Assembly (NCBI GenBank): GCA_025464275.1
Contig: JAODGR010000001.1
Location: forward strand, 1 to 8,696
Direction: 5' to 3'
Length of the DNA stretch: 8,696 nt
Source: Methanosarcinales archaeon
GTDB taxonomy: Archaea > Halobacteriota > Syntropharchaeia > Alkanophagales > Methanospirareceae
Positions within the stretch are counted from its first letter, which is position 1; every line of letters starts with the position of its first letter. Shown here in pieces: positions 1 through 5,850 of this stretch. The notes beneath the pieces are model-generated. The model was not told the origin of the DNA. It did not search any database and was given only the letters and a program-made list of their open reading frames with translations. A program made the translations under genes and the position numbers.

Positions 1-1
1 G

Positions 2-274
2 CTATGGGAATCGCTGCTTGCTGAATTCGGCACCGAGGTCAATGTGCTGGTGGACTGCCCTCTACACCACCTGATGGATGCGAAGGCAGGGATAGACCGC
101 GCTGTGGTGGATGCGATAGAGGCATTCAGAGAGGATAAAATCCACATTGAGCCCGGTGGCGGCGGTAAATATGGCATCATCAGCCTGAATAGGAGTGATG
201 ATGTGGATGTGGATGTGGCATCACATCATAAGTTAGGTGGACGAGGTCAGCTCTCACTCTCTGATATTCTTTAA
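2..274 (+). CDS. C-terminal fragment of probable EndoQ/TIGR00375-family PHP-type nuclease (5' partial)
   Basis: An open frame enters from the left edge (frame 2) and stops at TAA 272-274, giving about 90 residues. The stretch FGTEVNVLVDCPL, then a helix ending in AFREDKI, then PGGGGKYG resembles, from memory, the C-terminus of the TIGR00375 family. That family includes archaeal EndoQ, which nicks DNA 5' of deaminated bases such as uracil and hypoxanthine. The PHP-like metal-binding catalytic half is outside the window, so activity cannot be judged. After the glycine motif and IISLN the protein runs on for a low-complexity tail with DVDVDV and SHHK, coded by a GATGTG repeat, which I take to be lineage-specific. 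It lies 47 bases upstream of argC on the same strand; no functional link is evident. The family call rests on the GGGGKYG motif and general similarity. Confidence 0.5.
   Translation, partial: LWESLLAEFGTEVNVLVDCPLHHLMDAKAGIDRAVVDAIEAFREDKIHIEPGGGGKYGIISLNRSDDVDVDVASHHKLGGRGQLSLSDIL
200..217 (+). repeat. GATGTG x3 tandem hexamer inside coding sequence
   Basis: Three perfect copies of GATGTG lie in frame near the 3' end of the first gene and encode alternating Asp-Val. The unit length is a multiple of three, so copy-number change would keep the frame. Confidence 0.8.
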
Positions 275-279
275 ATCTT
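266..279 (+). promoter_or_regulatory. Possible TATA box for argC
   Basis: The A/T-rich stretch CTTTAAATC overlaps the stop codon of the upstream gene and lies about 45-50 bases before the argC ATG. At the usual archaeal spacing of about 25 bases, transcription would start near 295-300 and leave a leader of about 25 bases. No clear BRE or Shine-Dalgarno site supports it, so read-through from the upstream gene is equally possible. Confidence 0.3.
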
Positions 280-288
280 AGAGCACAG

Positions 289-300
289 ATGAATGAATGA
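289..300 (+). repeat. ATGA x3 tandem tetramer in argC leader
   Basis: Three tandem ATGA units sit in the 47-base gap before argC, followed by a GCAGGCAGCAG stretch. The repeat ends 21 bases before the ATG. No function can be read from it. Confidence 0.7.
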
Positions 301-321
301 ACGCATGCAGGCAGCAGAAAG

Positions 322-1362
322 ATGATAGAAGCGGGGATAATAGGAGGTGCTGGATACACCGGTCTGGAACTACTGAGATTGTTACTCATGCATCCCCATG
401 TGGAGATATCGGTGGTGACATCACGGCGATACCGGGGTAGGAAGATAAGCGATGTGAATCCACACTTAGAACGCTTCACCGAGCTCGAATACGAGGACGT
501 GGAGACGCGGGAGATAGCAGATAGGTGTGATGTGGTATTCCTTGCAGTACCCCATGGGAGTGCAATGGATTATGTGCCTGAGTTACTCCATGCAGGTACC
601 CGCGTGATTGACCTCAGTGCGGATTATCGACTGGACAGGGCGGAATATGAGCGCGTGTACGGGCGACGGCACAGGGACCCCGAGATGGAGAAGAGGAATG
701 CGGTGTATGGACTCACAGAACTGCACCCTGAGGTGGCTGATGCTACACTCGTTGCCAATCCCGGCTGCTATCCCACAGGTGCTGTACTCGCCGCTGCGCC
801 TGTTGTGAATTCGGGTATGGTGAGCCGGGTGGTATTTGATGCGAAGTCAGGTATCTCAGGTGCGGGTGCCGAGCCATCTGAGAAGTCCCACTATCCCAAT
901 CTTGCCGAGAATATCATCCCCTATGAAGTGACGGCACACAGGCACGTTGCAGAGATGCGAAAGGAGCTGCCACTGCCACATCCGAAGGTCAGCTTCACAC
1001 CCCATGTTATTCCTGCTATCAGGGGCATACTCACCACTGCTCATCTCTTCCTCGCTGAGGAAGTGGCATATTCTCATTCATACACGGAGTTAGAATCGGA
1101 GGTTGAAGCGGTGTATGAGCAATTTTACAGTGGCAAGAGGTTCATAAGGCTCATAAAAAGGATGCCCAGCCTTGGTGCAGTACGTAGCACGAACTTCTGT
1201 GATATCTGGTTCAAGGTGGAGGAGAATGGCGAGCGGATAGTGGTAATCTCTGCGATTGACAATCTGGTTAAGGGTGGTTCGGGGCAGGCAATCCAGAATA
1301 TGAACCTCATGTTCGGACTGGAGGAATCGGCGGGTTTGTGGCACCCCGGTCTGGTTCCCTGA
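322..1362 (+). CDS. argC: N-acetyl-gamma-glutamyl-phosphate reductase
   Basis: ArgC reduces N-acetyl-gamma-glutamyl phosphate to N-acetylglutamate semialdehyde with NADPH, the third step of arginine (ornithine) synthesis, in the cytoplasm. The 346-residue length is normal. The N-terminus opens directly with the Rossmann loop GIIGGAGYTG (residues 5-14), which fixes the start at 322 even though no Shine-Dalgarno site precedes it. Other visible family motifs are FLAVPHG (73-79), IDLSADYR (96-103), VYGLTELH (128-135) and the active-site loop NPGCYPT with nucleophile Cys149. Also present are SGISGAGAEPS (176-186) and the AHRH segment (205-208) that carries the catalytic-region histidine, and near the C-terminus DNLVKGGSGQAIQNMN, the typical NADP-side signature. 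No other arginine gene is in the window. A T-run follows the stop immediately. Identification is firm. Confidence 0.97.
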   Translation: MIEAGIIGGAGYTGLELLRLLLMHPHVEISVVTSRRYRGRKISDVNPHLERFTELEYEDVETREIADRCDVVFLAVPHGSAMDYVPELLHAGTRVIDLSADYRLDRAEYERVYGRRHRDPEMEKRNAVYGLTELHPEVADATLVANPGCYPTGAVLAAAPVVNSGMVSRVVFDAKSGISGAGAEPSEKSHYPNLAENIIPYEVTAHRHVAEMRKELPLPHPKVSFTPHVIPAIRGILTTAHLFLAEEVAYSHSYTELESEVEAVYEQFYSGKRFIRLIKRMPSLGAVRSTNFCDIWFKVEENGERIVVISAIDNLVKGGSGQAIQNMNLMFGLEESAGLWHPGLVP

Positions 1363-1366
1363 GCGA

Positions 1367-1373
1367 TTTTTTT
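1367..1373 (+). terminator. Oligo-T terminator of argC
   Basis: Seven consecutive T residues start four bases after the argC TGA, the usual form of an archaeal intrinsic terminator, with no stem needed. They fill most of the 11-base gap to the convergent MetE-like gene, so argC messages would end just at its 3' edge. Confidence 0.6.
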
Positions 1374-2411
1374 CTACTCACCAGCCCGGAAGGCTCTTAT
1401 CCCGGCTGCGGTATTCTTAAGTAGCATGAATGCCAGTTCCTGACCGGGGAAAGAGCGCAACCCACAATCAGGTCCGGCATATCTTATCCTATCATCAAAT
1501 ATAGAGTATGCATGCTCCAATCGCCGTTTCACACGCTCCGGACTGTTATAATCCTCCATTATAGCCTTTAAAATGGCTCTATCCTTGAATGCACTTGTAT
1601 GGTGCAGTTCATCGTATTCTGCTGCCATGCTCAGTATATCTGTCCTTGCGATACCAACCCGGAGGAACTTATCGTATTGCTCCAGTTGCTTCTTCTCTAT
1701 CAGTTCCAGCAATGAAGGATTCGCTGCTGATTCCACTCCTATCACTCTTATACCCCTCACCTGACACACCAGTTCGTAAAATATGGGTGAATGGAGGTGT
1801 ATCTGTGTATCAACGCCACTGATAAATGCGTACTCCGACGCCGCTTCGAGTGCCTCTATCACTCCCTCCTCATCTATTCGCGGGTCCAGTCCCATACTCG
1901 GCTCGTCTATCGATACACAGCCGATCTCGTAGTGGCAACTCCGGGCATGTTCTATACTGTATTTTATGAACCTGCTAACCGATCTGGCGATGTTCAGCAG
2001 TATATCCATGTAGACAGGAGGCTGGAATAGATTGTAATACAGCTCTATCGGTCCGGTGACGCATATCCTCAGCTTCAGGCTCTCGCCCTTTGCTGCCCTG
2101 TATCTGGCAGCCAGCTCATCAATTGCTTCTAACTCCACTATCTTCGCTTCTCCTTCCCTTATCAGCAGTGGCGCCTCGGTTCTCGCATCATCCATAATCG
2201 GGTCACTGAACTGAGTGAGCATATTCTGGAATTGTGGATAATTTGGGAGTTCCACACCCGCATTTATCTTCTGCCACATCGCATCCCCTATCATACCGTA
2301 TAGTGGCTCACGATAGGCAGGTGAAGACAGATTAGCGAAAGCTTCCTGTATCCACTCACGGCTGGTTCCTTCGGGTAATGGATAACTTCCTATGTCGTCG
2401 TATATCAGCAT
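1374..2411 (-). CDS. MetE-like (core-type) cobalamin-independent methionine synthase family protein
   Basis: A 345-residue protein of the UROD/MetE superfamily, equivalent to the catalytic C-terminal barrel of MetE. This short form is typical of archaea, where relatives are thought to make methionine from homocysteine using a methyl-corrinoid or other non-folate donor. Motifs: IGSYPLP near the N-terminus (7-13), CVTGPIELYY (117-126), IDEP (168-171, with the Asp expected to bind homocysteine/methionine), GVES with Glu227, and GPDCGLRSF with Cys316 (313-321). Glu227 and Cys316 match two zinc ligands of MetE. The His-x-Cys pair expected earlier reads His205-Leu-His207, so one cysteine is replaced or absent. 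The substrate may therefore be methionine/homocysteine or another thiol; methionine synthase is an inference. The gene is the last of a probable GDPD-purB-metE-like unit and converges on argC with 11 bases between them. Only a weak GGGA-type ribosome site precedes the ATG. Confidence 0.78.
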   Translation of the reverse strand: MLIYDDIGSYPLPEGTSREWIQEAFANLSSPAYREPLYGMIGDAMWQKINAGVELPNYPQFQNMLTQFSDPIMDDARTEAPLLIREGEAKIVELEAIDELAARYRAAKGESLKLRICVTGPIELYYNLFQPPVYMDILLNIARSVSRFIKYSIEHARSCHYEIGCVSIDEPSMGLDPRIDEEGVIEALEAASEYAFISGVDTQIHLHSPIFYELVCQVRGIRVIGVESAANPSLLELIEKKQLEQYDKFLRVGIARTDILSMAAEYDELHHTSAFKDRAILKAIMEDYNSPERVKRRLEHAYSIFDDRIRYAGPDCGLRSFPGQELAFMLLKNTAAGIRAFRAGE

Positions 2412-2421
2412 CGCCTATCCC

Positions 2422-2457
2422 ATACTAATACTCATACTTATACTTACTAACACTAAC
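2422..2457 (-). repeat. Six-unit hexamer tandem repeat in the MetE-like gene leader
   Basis: Read on the + strand the units are ATACTA, ATACTC, ATACTT, ATACTT, ACTAAC, ACTAAC, an unbroken six-base period over 36 bases. It fills half of the 70-base gap between purB and the MetE-like gene and ends 10 bases before that gene's ATG. The minus-strand transcript would read GUUAGU, AAGUAU and similar units. It contains no evident Shine-Dalgarno or TATA element. Confidence 0.75.
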
Positions 2458-2481
2458 TTACAATCTTTTTGGGGGTTAATG

Positions 2482-3867
2482 TTAATCATCCATGCTCGTC
2501 AATACCTTATCCCAGTAATCAGCAATCTTCTCCGCTTTCTCCGCTGCTATCCCACTGTACTGCTCCGCTTCAAATACGCGCCTCCTCTGCTCTGGTGTGA
2601 ATTGGTTCATATAATCACGGATGGTATCGTCCGCTTCTATGAGCTCCCTCAGACTCCTGCCACTCTCGTAAGCCTGAATGGTCTTTCTCCTTATGTATTC
2701 ATGCGCATCCGGATGCCCGTAATACGAGAGGAGGATATACAGTGGTTCCGCGATGATGGTATCCGCCGAGATATAGAAATTTGCCCGCATCTTATCTCGA
2801 TCCACCTCCAGACGCTCGGAGATCGCCCTCAATCGCTTCACACAGTGGTCAAATATGACCAGTAATTCGGGTATGTAGCGCTGAGATGCGGAATTTGTGA
2901 GGTCACGCTGATGCTCTGAGACCTGGTCGAGGTGTAGGGTTACAATCTGAGGCATAAACCGTTTCCATAAGCTCTTCACACCCTCAAAGCCGACTGGATT
3001 GCGCTTGTGTGGCATGGTAGATGAGCCCACCTGATTCACCTCCACCCGCTCCCTCACCTCTGCAATCTCACTCCGCTGGAGGTTACGCATATCGTCACAG
3101 AAATTAGCAATCACCGAGAAACTGCTTATAAGCGCATGAACGAGGTCACAGGTCGGTTCAGGTGGTACGATCTGTGTGGATATTGGAGCAGGTGGTAGTC
3201 CAAGCACAGCGAGTACATCATGCTCAAAACCCTCAGGGTCGTCAAATAGCAATGATGAGGCATTGTATGCCCCTACAGCTCCGGATACCTTCCCTACGAG
3301 GTGCTCACTCGCTTCTTTCATCTTCAATATCCGCGTACCCCACCTGTTCACATACTGTGCAATGGCGAATCCGAAGGTTATCGGCTCTGCATGCTGCCCG
3401 TGGGTGCGTCCTATCTGAAGTGTATCCTTCTCACGTCTGGCAAGTGCTATCCATGTACGAGCCAGTGCCTTCATATCGGGGATGATGACCTCCTTCACGG
3501 CGTCTCTATACCTGAGCGCATTTGCAGTATCCACGATGTCGTACGAGGTGGCACAGAGGTGCACAAACGGTTTCGCCTCGTCACTCACCTTCCGCCTCAT
3601 CACATTCACCAGTGCCCTAATGTCATGCCTCGTCCGTTTCTCCTCCTCGTAGACCTCCTCCGCACTCATCTCCGATGCCGCTTCCACTATCTCGCGTTCT
3701 AAATCTTCACGCAGGAGTCCACGCTGCCTGAAGACCGTGGCAATTGCCGCTTCCACTCGCGCTTTATAGTGTATGAATGCCTCTTCTGAGAGATACGCCC
3801 TCAGTTCATCCACTGCATACCGGTAATCGGTGGGAGAGAACTCAGAGAACTGGGACTGTAACCTCAT
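2482..3867 (-). CDS. purB: Adenylosuccinate lyase
   Basis: PurB, of the fumarase/aspartase superfamily, acts twice in purine synthesis: it splits SAICAR to AICAR plus fumarate and adenylosuccinate to AMP plus fumarate. At 461 residues it is of normal length. Visible motifs are TRHDI (79-83, with His81), the RTHGQHAEP segment (154-162) containing the likely general-acid histidine, and the superfamily signature GSSTMPHKRNP (281-291) on the flexible loop that carries the catalytic serine. The C-terminal helical domain ends in a charged helix. The start overlaps the GDPD stop codon as ATGA, and GGAGGGG nine bases upstream supports this ATG, so translation is probably coupled. No T-run follows its stop, which suggests read-through into the MetE-like gene. 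Identification is firm. Confidence 0.97.
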   Translation of the reverse strand: MRLQSQFSEFSPTDYRYAVDELRAYLSEEAFIHYKARVEAAIATVFRQRGLLREDLEREIVEAASEMSAEEVYEEEKRTRHDIRALVNVMRRKVSDEAKPFVHLCATSYDIVDTANALRYRDAVKEVIIPDMKALARTWIALARREKDTLQIGRTHGQHAEPITFGFAIAQYVNRWGTRILKMKEASEHLVGKVSGAVGAYNASSLLFDDPEGFEHDVLAVLGLPPAPISTQIVPPEPTCDLVHALISSFSVIANFCDDMRNLQRSEIAEVRERVEVNQVGSSTMPHKRNPVGFEGVKSLWKRFMPQIVTLHLDQVSEHQRDLTNSASQRYIPELLVIFDHCVKRLRAISERLEVDRDKMRANFYISADTIIAEPLYILLSYYGHPDAHEYIRRKTIQAYESGRSLRELIEADDTIRDYMNQFTPEQRRRVFEAEQYSGIAAEKAEKIADYWDKVLTSMDD

Positions 3868-4601
3868 GCACCACTTCCCCTCCGGTTCCTCATCTCTACA
3901 AGTTCACATGGATAATCGGTGACCACGCCGTCAACACCGTACGAGATAGCCTTATCGAAGTCCTCTGCACTGTTTACCGTCCATGGGTATACCTCTATCC
4001 CGCCGCGTGCACACTGGAGAACAAATTCAGGGGTTAGTCTCGTATATTTTGGGAAGATGATATCGGCTCTCGCGTCATGTACCAGTTGCACGGGGTTCAC
4101 CGGGAGAGAGGCAATTATCACTCCTGTCTTTATCTTTATCTCCCCCCTCCCACTCTCTATCAGAGTCTGTTTCAGGTTACGGATTGATGTATGAAAGAAG
4201 GAAGAAAAAGTGACCTTCTCCTCCATACCCGCTTCTATCACCTCTTCAAGCACCTGCCATTCCATATCCCTATCCTTCAGTTCTATAATGAGGCTGCGAG
4301 AGTACTTCCTTGCTACCATGAGAGCATCTGAGAGTTCGGGTATCCGCTCACCTTTACCAGCATCAAGGAGTCTTAACTCCTCCAGTGTCTTGTCACATAC
4401 CCTGCCAGTGCCATTGGTGGTCCTTTCAAGGGTCTCATCATGTATCACCACCACTCTGTGGTCACGCGTAAGTCGGACATCAATCTCAGCAGCATCGGCA
4501 CCACAGTCACGGGCAAAAGCTCTCTTCAGCGCTCTTACTGTATTCTCAGGTTCACTTGCTCGTATGCCAGCGCCAGCACCGCGGTGAGCTATTATCTTCA
4601 T
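3864..4601 (-). CDS. Glycerophosphodiester phosphodiesterase family protein
   Basis: A 245-residue GDPD-family TIM barrel. The family hydrolyses glycerophosphodiesters to an alcohol and a glycerol phosphate with a divalent metal. All core motifs are visible: HRG (6-8), PENT (18-21), the metal pair Glu39 and Asp41 in AEIDVRLT, IHDETLERTT (53-62) with His54, the inner-strand pair Glu107 and Lys109 in IIELKD, and the C-terminal VYPWTVN and GVDGVVTDYP segments. There is no signal peptide or membrane segment, so it should be cytoplasmic. It is the first gene of the unit with purB and overlaps it by four bases (ATGA). A weak purine-rich GGGAAG precedes the ATG. In an archaeon with glycerol-1-phosphate lipids the natural substrate is unclear: lipid headgroup fragments, glycerophosphoinositol or imported bacterial phosphodiesters are all possible. 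The family is certain; the substrate is not. Confidence 0.92.
   Translation of the reverse strand: MKIIAHRGAGAGIRASEPENTVRALKRAFARDCGADAAEIDVRLTRDHRVVVIHDETLERTTNGTGRVCDKTLEELRLLDAGKGERIPELSDALMVARKYSRSLIIELKDRDMEWQVLEEVIEAGMEEKVTFSSFFHTSIRNLKQTLIESGRGEIKIKTGVIIASLPVNPVQLVHDARADIIFPKYTRLTPEFVLQCARGGIEVYPWTVNSAEDFDKAISYGVDGVVTDYPCELVEMRNRRGSGA
3877..3883 (-). promoter_or_regulatory. Ribosome binding site of purB inside the GDPD coding end
   Basis: On the minus strand GGAGGGG lies nine bases before the purB ATG, within the last codons of the upstream gene. It fixes the purB start and fits coupled translation across the ATGA overlap. Confidence 0.7.
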
Positions 4602-4618
4602 CTTCCCTTCTCGCCATT

Positions 4619-4658
4619 GAGATATATTGTAGTGTAGTATTCAGGTTTTTTAAAGGTT
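4619..4658 (-). promoter_or_regulatory. Promoter candidates for the GDPD-purB unit
   Basis: Two minus-strand TATA-like boxes lie upstream of the GDPD ATG at 4601. CTTTAAAAAA (about 4658-4649), preceded by an A-rich, BRE-like AAAAAACC, would give a leader of roughly 25 bases. AATATATC (about 4628-4620) would give an almost leaderless transcript. The first looks better by context, but only 5'-end mapping could choose. Confidence 0.4.
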
Positions 4659-4662
4659 TTTT
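4643..4662. repeat. Direct repeat of AGGTTTTTT with an 11-base period
   Basis: Two perfect 9-base copies (4643-4651 and 4654-4662) are separated by AA. The period is about one helical turn, so both copies face the same side of the DNA. They lie in the divergent promoter region and overlap the candidate TATA/BRE of the minus-strand unit, a position suited to a repressor or to TFB/TBP. The use is inferred; the repeat itself is exact. Confidence 0.65.
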
Positions 4663-4683
4663 CCATCGCCGATTTACATTTAC

Positions 4684-4693
4684 TTTTTATAAG
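4684..4693 (+). promoter_or_regulatory. Probable TATA box of kae1
   Basis: TTTTTATAAG lies about 80 bases before the kae1 ATG. Initiation about 25 bases downstream, near 4714, would leave a leader of about 50 bases that holds the heptamer repeat and the ribosome site. A second A/T-rich patch at 4714-4724 (ATAATTATAT) is an alternative. Confidence 0.4.
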
Positions 4694-4739
4694 AACTCAG
4701 CACCAAGCTTCCCATAATTATATCCATATCAATAAGAAG

Positions 4740-4767
4740 ATAGAAGGTAGAAGATGGGAGATAGAAG
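4740..4767 (+). repeat. Four-unit heptamer tandem repeat abutting the kae1 start codon, with embedded ribosome site
   Basis: The units ATAGAAG, GTAGAAG, ATGGGAG and ATAGAAG run without a break to the base before the ATG. The third unit carries GGAG at 4757-4760, seven bases from the ATG, which is a well-placed Shine-Dalgarno site and supports the start at 4768. The ATG inside the third unit (4754) is out of frame with kae1. Confidence 0.75.
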
Positions 4768-5805
4768 ATGGTGCTCATCCTGGGTATCGAGGGGACGGCA
4801 TGGAACCTTAGTGCTGCACTGGTAACCGAAGATAGAGTGATATACGAGGTAGAATCGGTCTACAAGCCACTGCATGGCGGCATTCATCCGAGAGAAGCGG
4901 CACAGCATCATGCATCCGAGCTTAAACGTGTGGTATCAGATGTAATAAGAGGTGCAAAAAATGCCGAAACGGGTTTCTCTATCCGCGATATAGATGGTAT
5001 AGCATTCTCTCAGGGTCCTGGCATGGGTCCCTGCCTCAGAACCGTAGCAACAGCGGCAAGAGCTCTGGCACTCACCTTGAAAAAACCACTCATCGGGGTT
5101 AACCACTGTATCGCACATATAGAAATAGGGCGATGGCAGTGTGGAGCGAGGGACCCCGTAGTACTCTATGTAAGTGGAGCGAACTCACAGGTGCTTGTAT
5201 ATTTCGCAGGCCGGTATCGCATCCTGGGCGAGACTCTGGATATCGGTATAGGCAATGCCCTGGATAAGTTCGCACGCTACATGGGGCTGAGTCATCCAGG
5301 TGGACCGAAGATAGAAGAACTGGCGGCAGCGGCGTCCATGCACAGCAGCGGTGAAGACAAAGACAAAGATAGGAAGTACGCGTACATCCCACTGCCATAT
5401 GTGGTGAAGGGTATGGATTTCTCCTTCTCCGGGCTCACCACCGCCGCCATGGATGCACTTGATGCCGGGTATACCAGAGAAGCAGTCTGCTATTCTTTCC
5501 AGGAGACTGCATTTGCTATGCTTACAGAGGTGACGGAGCGTGCAATGGCGTATTGTGGCAGGGATGAGATGCTACTGGCGGGTGGTGTAGGTGCAAACCG
5601 GCGATTGCAACAGATGCTACGAACGATGTGTCATGACCGTGGTGCACGATTCTTCGTGCCTGAAACGCGCTATCTCCATGATAACGGTGCTATGATTGCC
5701 TATCTCGGTCTGCTTCAATTCCGCTCCGGACAGACGACACCACTCCGTGAATCAGGAGTAAAGCCGAATTTCAGACCCGATGAGGTGGAAGTCACATGGC
5801 GGTAG
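4768..5805 (+). CDS. kae1: Kae1/TsaD: tRNA N6-threonylcarbamoyladenosine transferase catalytic subunit
   Basis: Kae1 is the catalytic subunit of the KEOPS complex, which transfers threonylcarbamoyl from threonylcarbamoyl-AMP to A37 of ANN-decoding tRNAs. The 345-residue ASKHA-fold protein opens with LGIEGTAWN (5-13). It then shows FSQGPGMGPCLR (80-91), the metal-binding NHCIAH with His113 and His117, and YVSGANSQV (134-142). The nucleotide-site segments are DIGIGNALDKFAR (158-170), HPGGPKIEEL (176-185), GGVGAN (272-277) and HDNGAMIAYLG (304-314, Asp305). It ends in EVEVTWR, the usual archaeal Kae1 terminus, so it is a stand-alone form, not the Kae1-Bud32 fusion of many methanogens. Residues near 188-202 form an acidic/lysine low-complexity insertion (EDKDKD). 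It is transcribed away from the GDPD unit and towards ftr; no other KEOPS gene is present. Confidence 0.95.
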   Translation: MVLILGIEGTAWNLSAALVTEDRVIYEVESVYKPLHGGIHPREAAQHHASELKRVVSDVIRGAKNAETGFSIRDIDGIAFSQGPGMGPCLRTVATAARALALTLKKPLIGVNHCIAHIEIGRWQCGARDPVVLYVSGANSQVLVYFAGRYRILGETLDIGIGNALDKFARYMGLSHPGGPKIEELAAAASMHSSGEDKDKDRKYAYIPLPYVVKGMDFSFSGLTTAAMDALDAGYTREAVCYSFQETAFAMLTEVTERAMAYCGRDEMLLAGGVGANRRLQQMLRTMCHDRGARFFVPETRYLHDNGAMIAYLGLLQFRSGQTTPLRESGVKPNFRPDEVEVTWR

Positions 5806-5828
5806 GGGGAGGGAGGAGGGAGGTGGGG
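5805..5828 (+). repeat. G-rich heptamer repeat with G-quadruplex pattern
   Basis: Directly from the kae1 TAG the + strand reads as G-runs of 5, 3, 3 and 4 separated by loops of 1, 4 and 4 bases, matching the standard four-run quadruplex pattern. The core is a seven-base repeat, GGGAGGA then GGGAGGT (5811-5824). It occupies about half of the 45-base gap between the convergent genes kae1 and ftr, which has no oligo-T terminator in either direction. A role in ending or blocking transcription is inference. Confidence 0.6.
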
Positions 5829-5850
5829 ATGGATGTGCCGGGATTAGTAA

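Noticed and set aside
1374..1376. TAG stops of the MetE-like gene and kae1 as possible pyrrolysine codons
   Set aside because: Both proteins end at their usual family termini. Read-through of kae1 would add only 13 residues of low-complexity sequence before another TAG.
2392..2865. 157-residue + strand open frame with a hydrophobic N-terminus across the purB/MetE-like gap
   Set aside because: The apparent hydrophobic start comes from the ATACTN repeat, and the rest is antisense to purB. No ribosome site or conserved motif is present.
5805..5850. Possible small RNA or tRNA in the kae1/ftr gap
   Set aside because: The gap is only 45 bases, with no cloverleaf or stem-loop that I can pair. Only the G-run pattern stands out.
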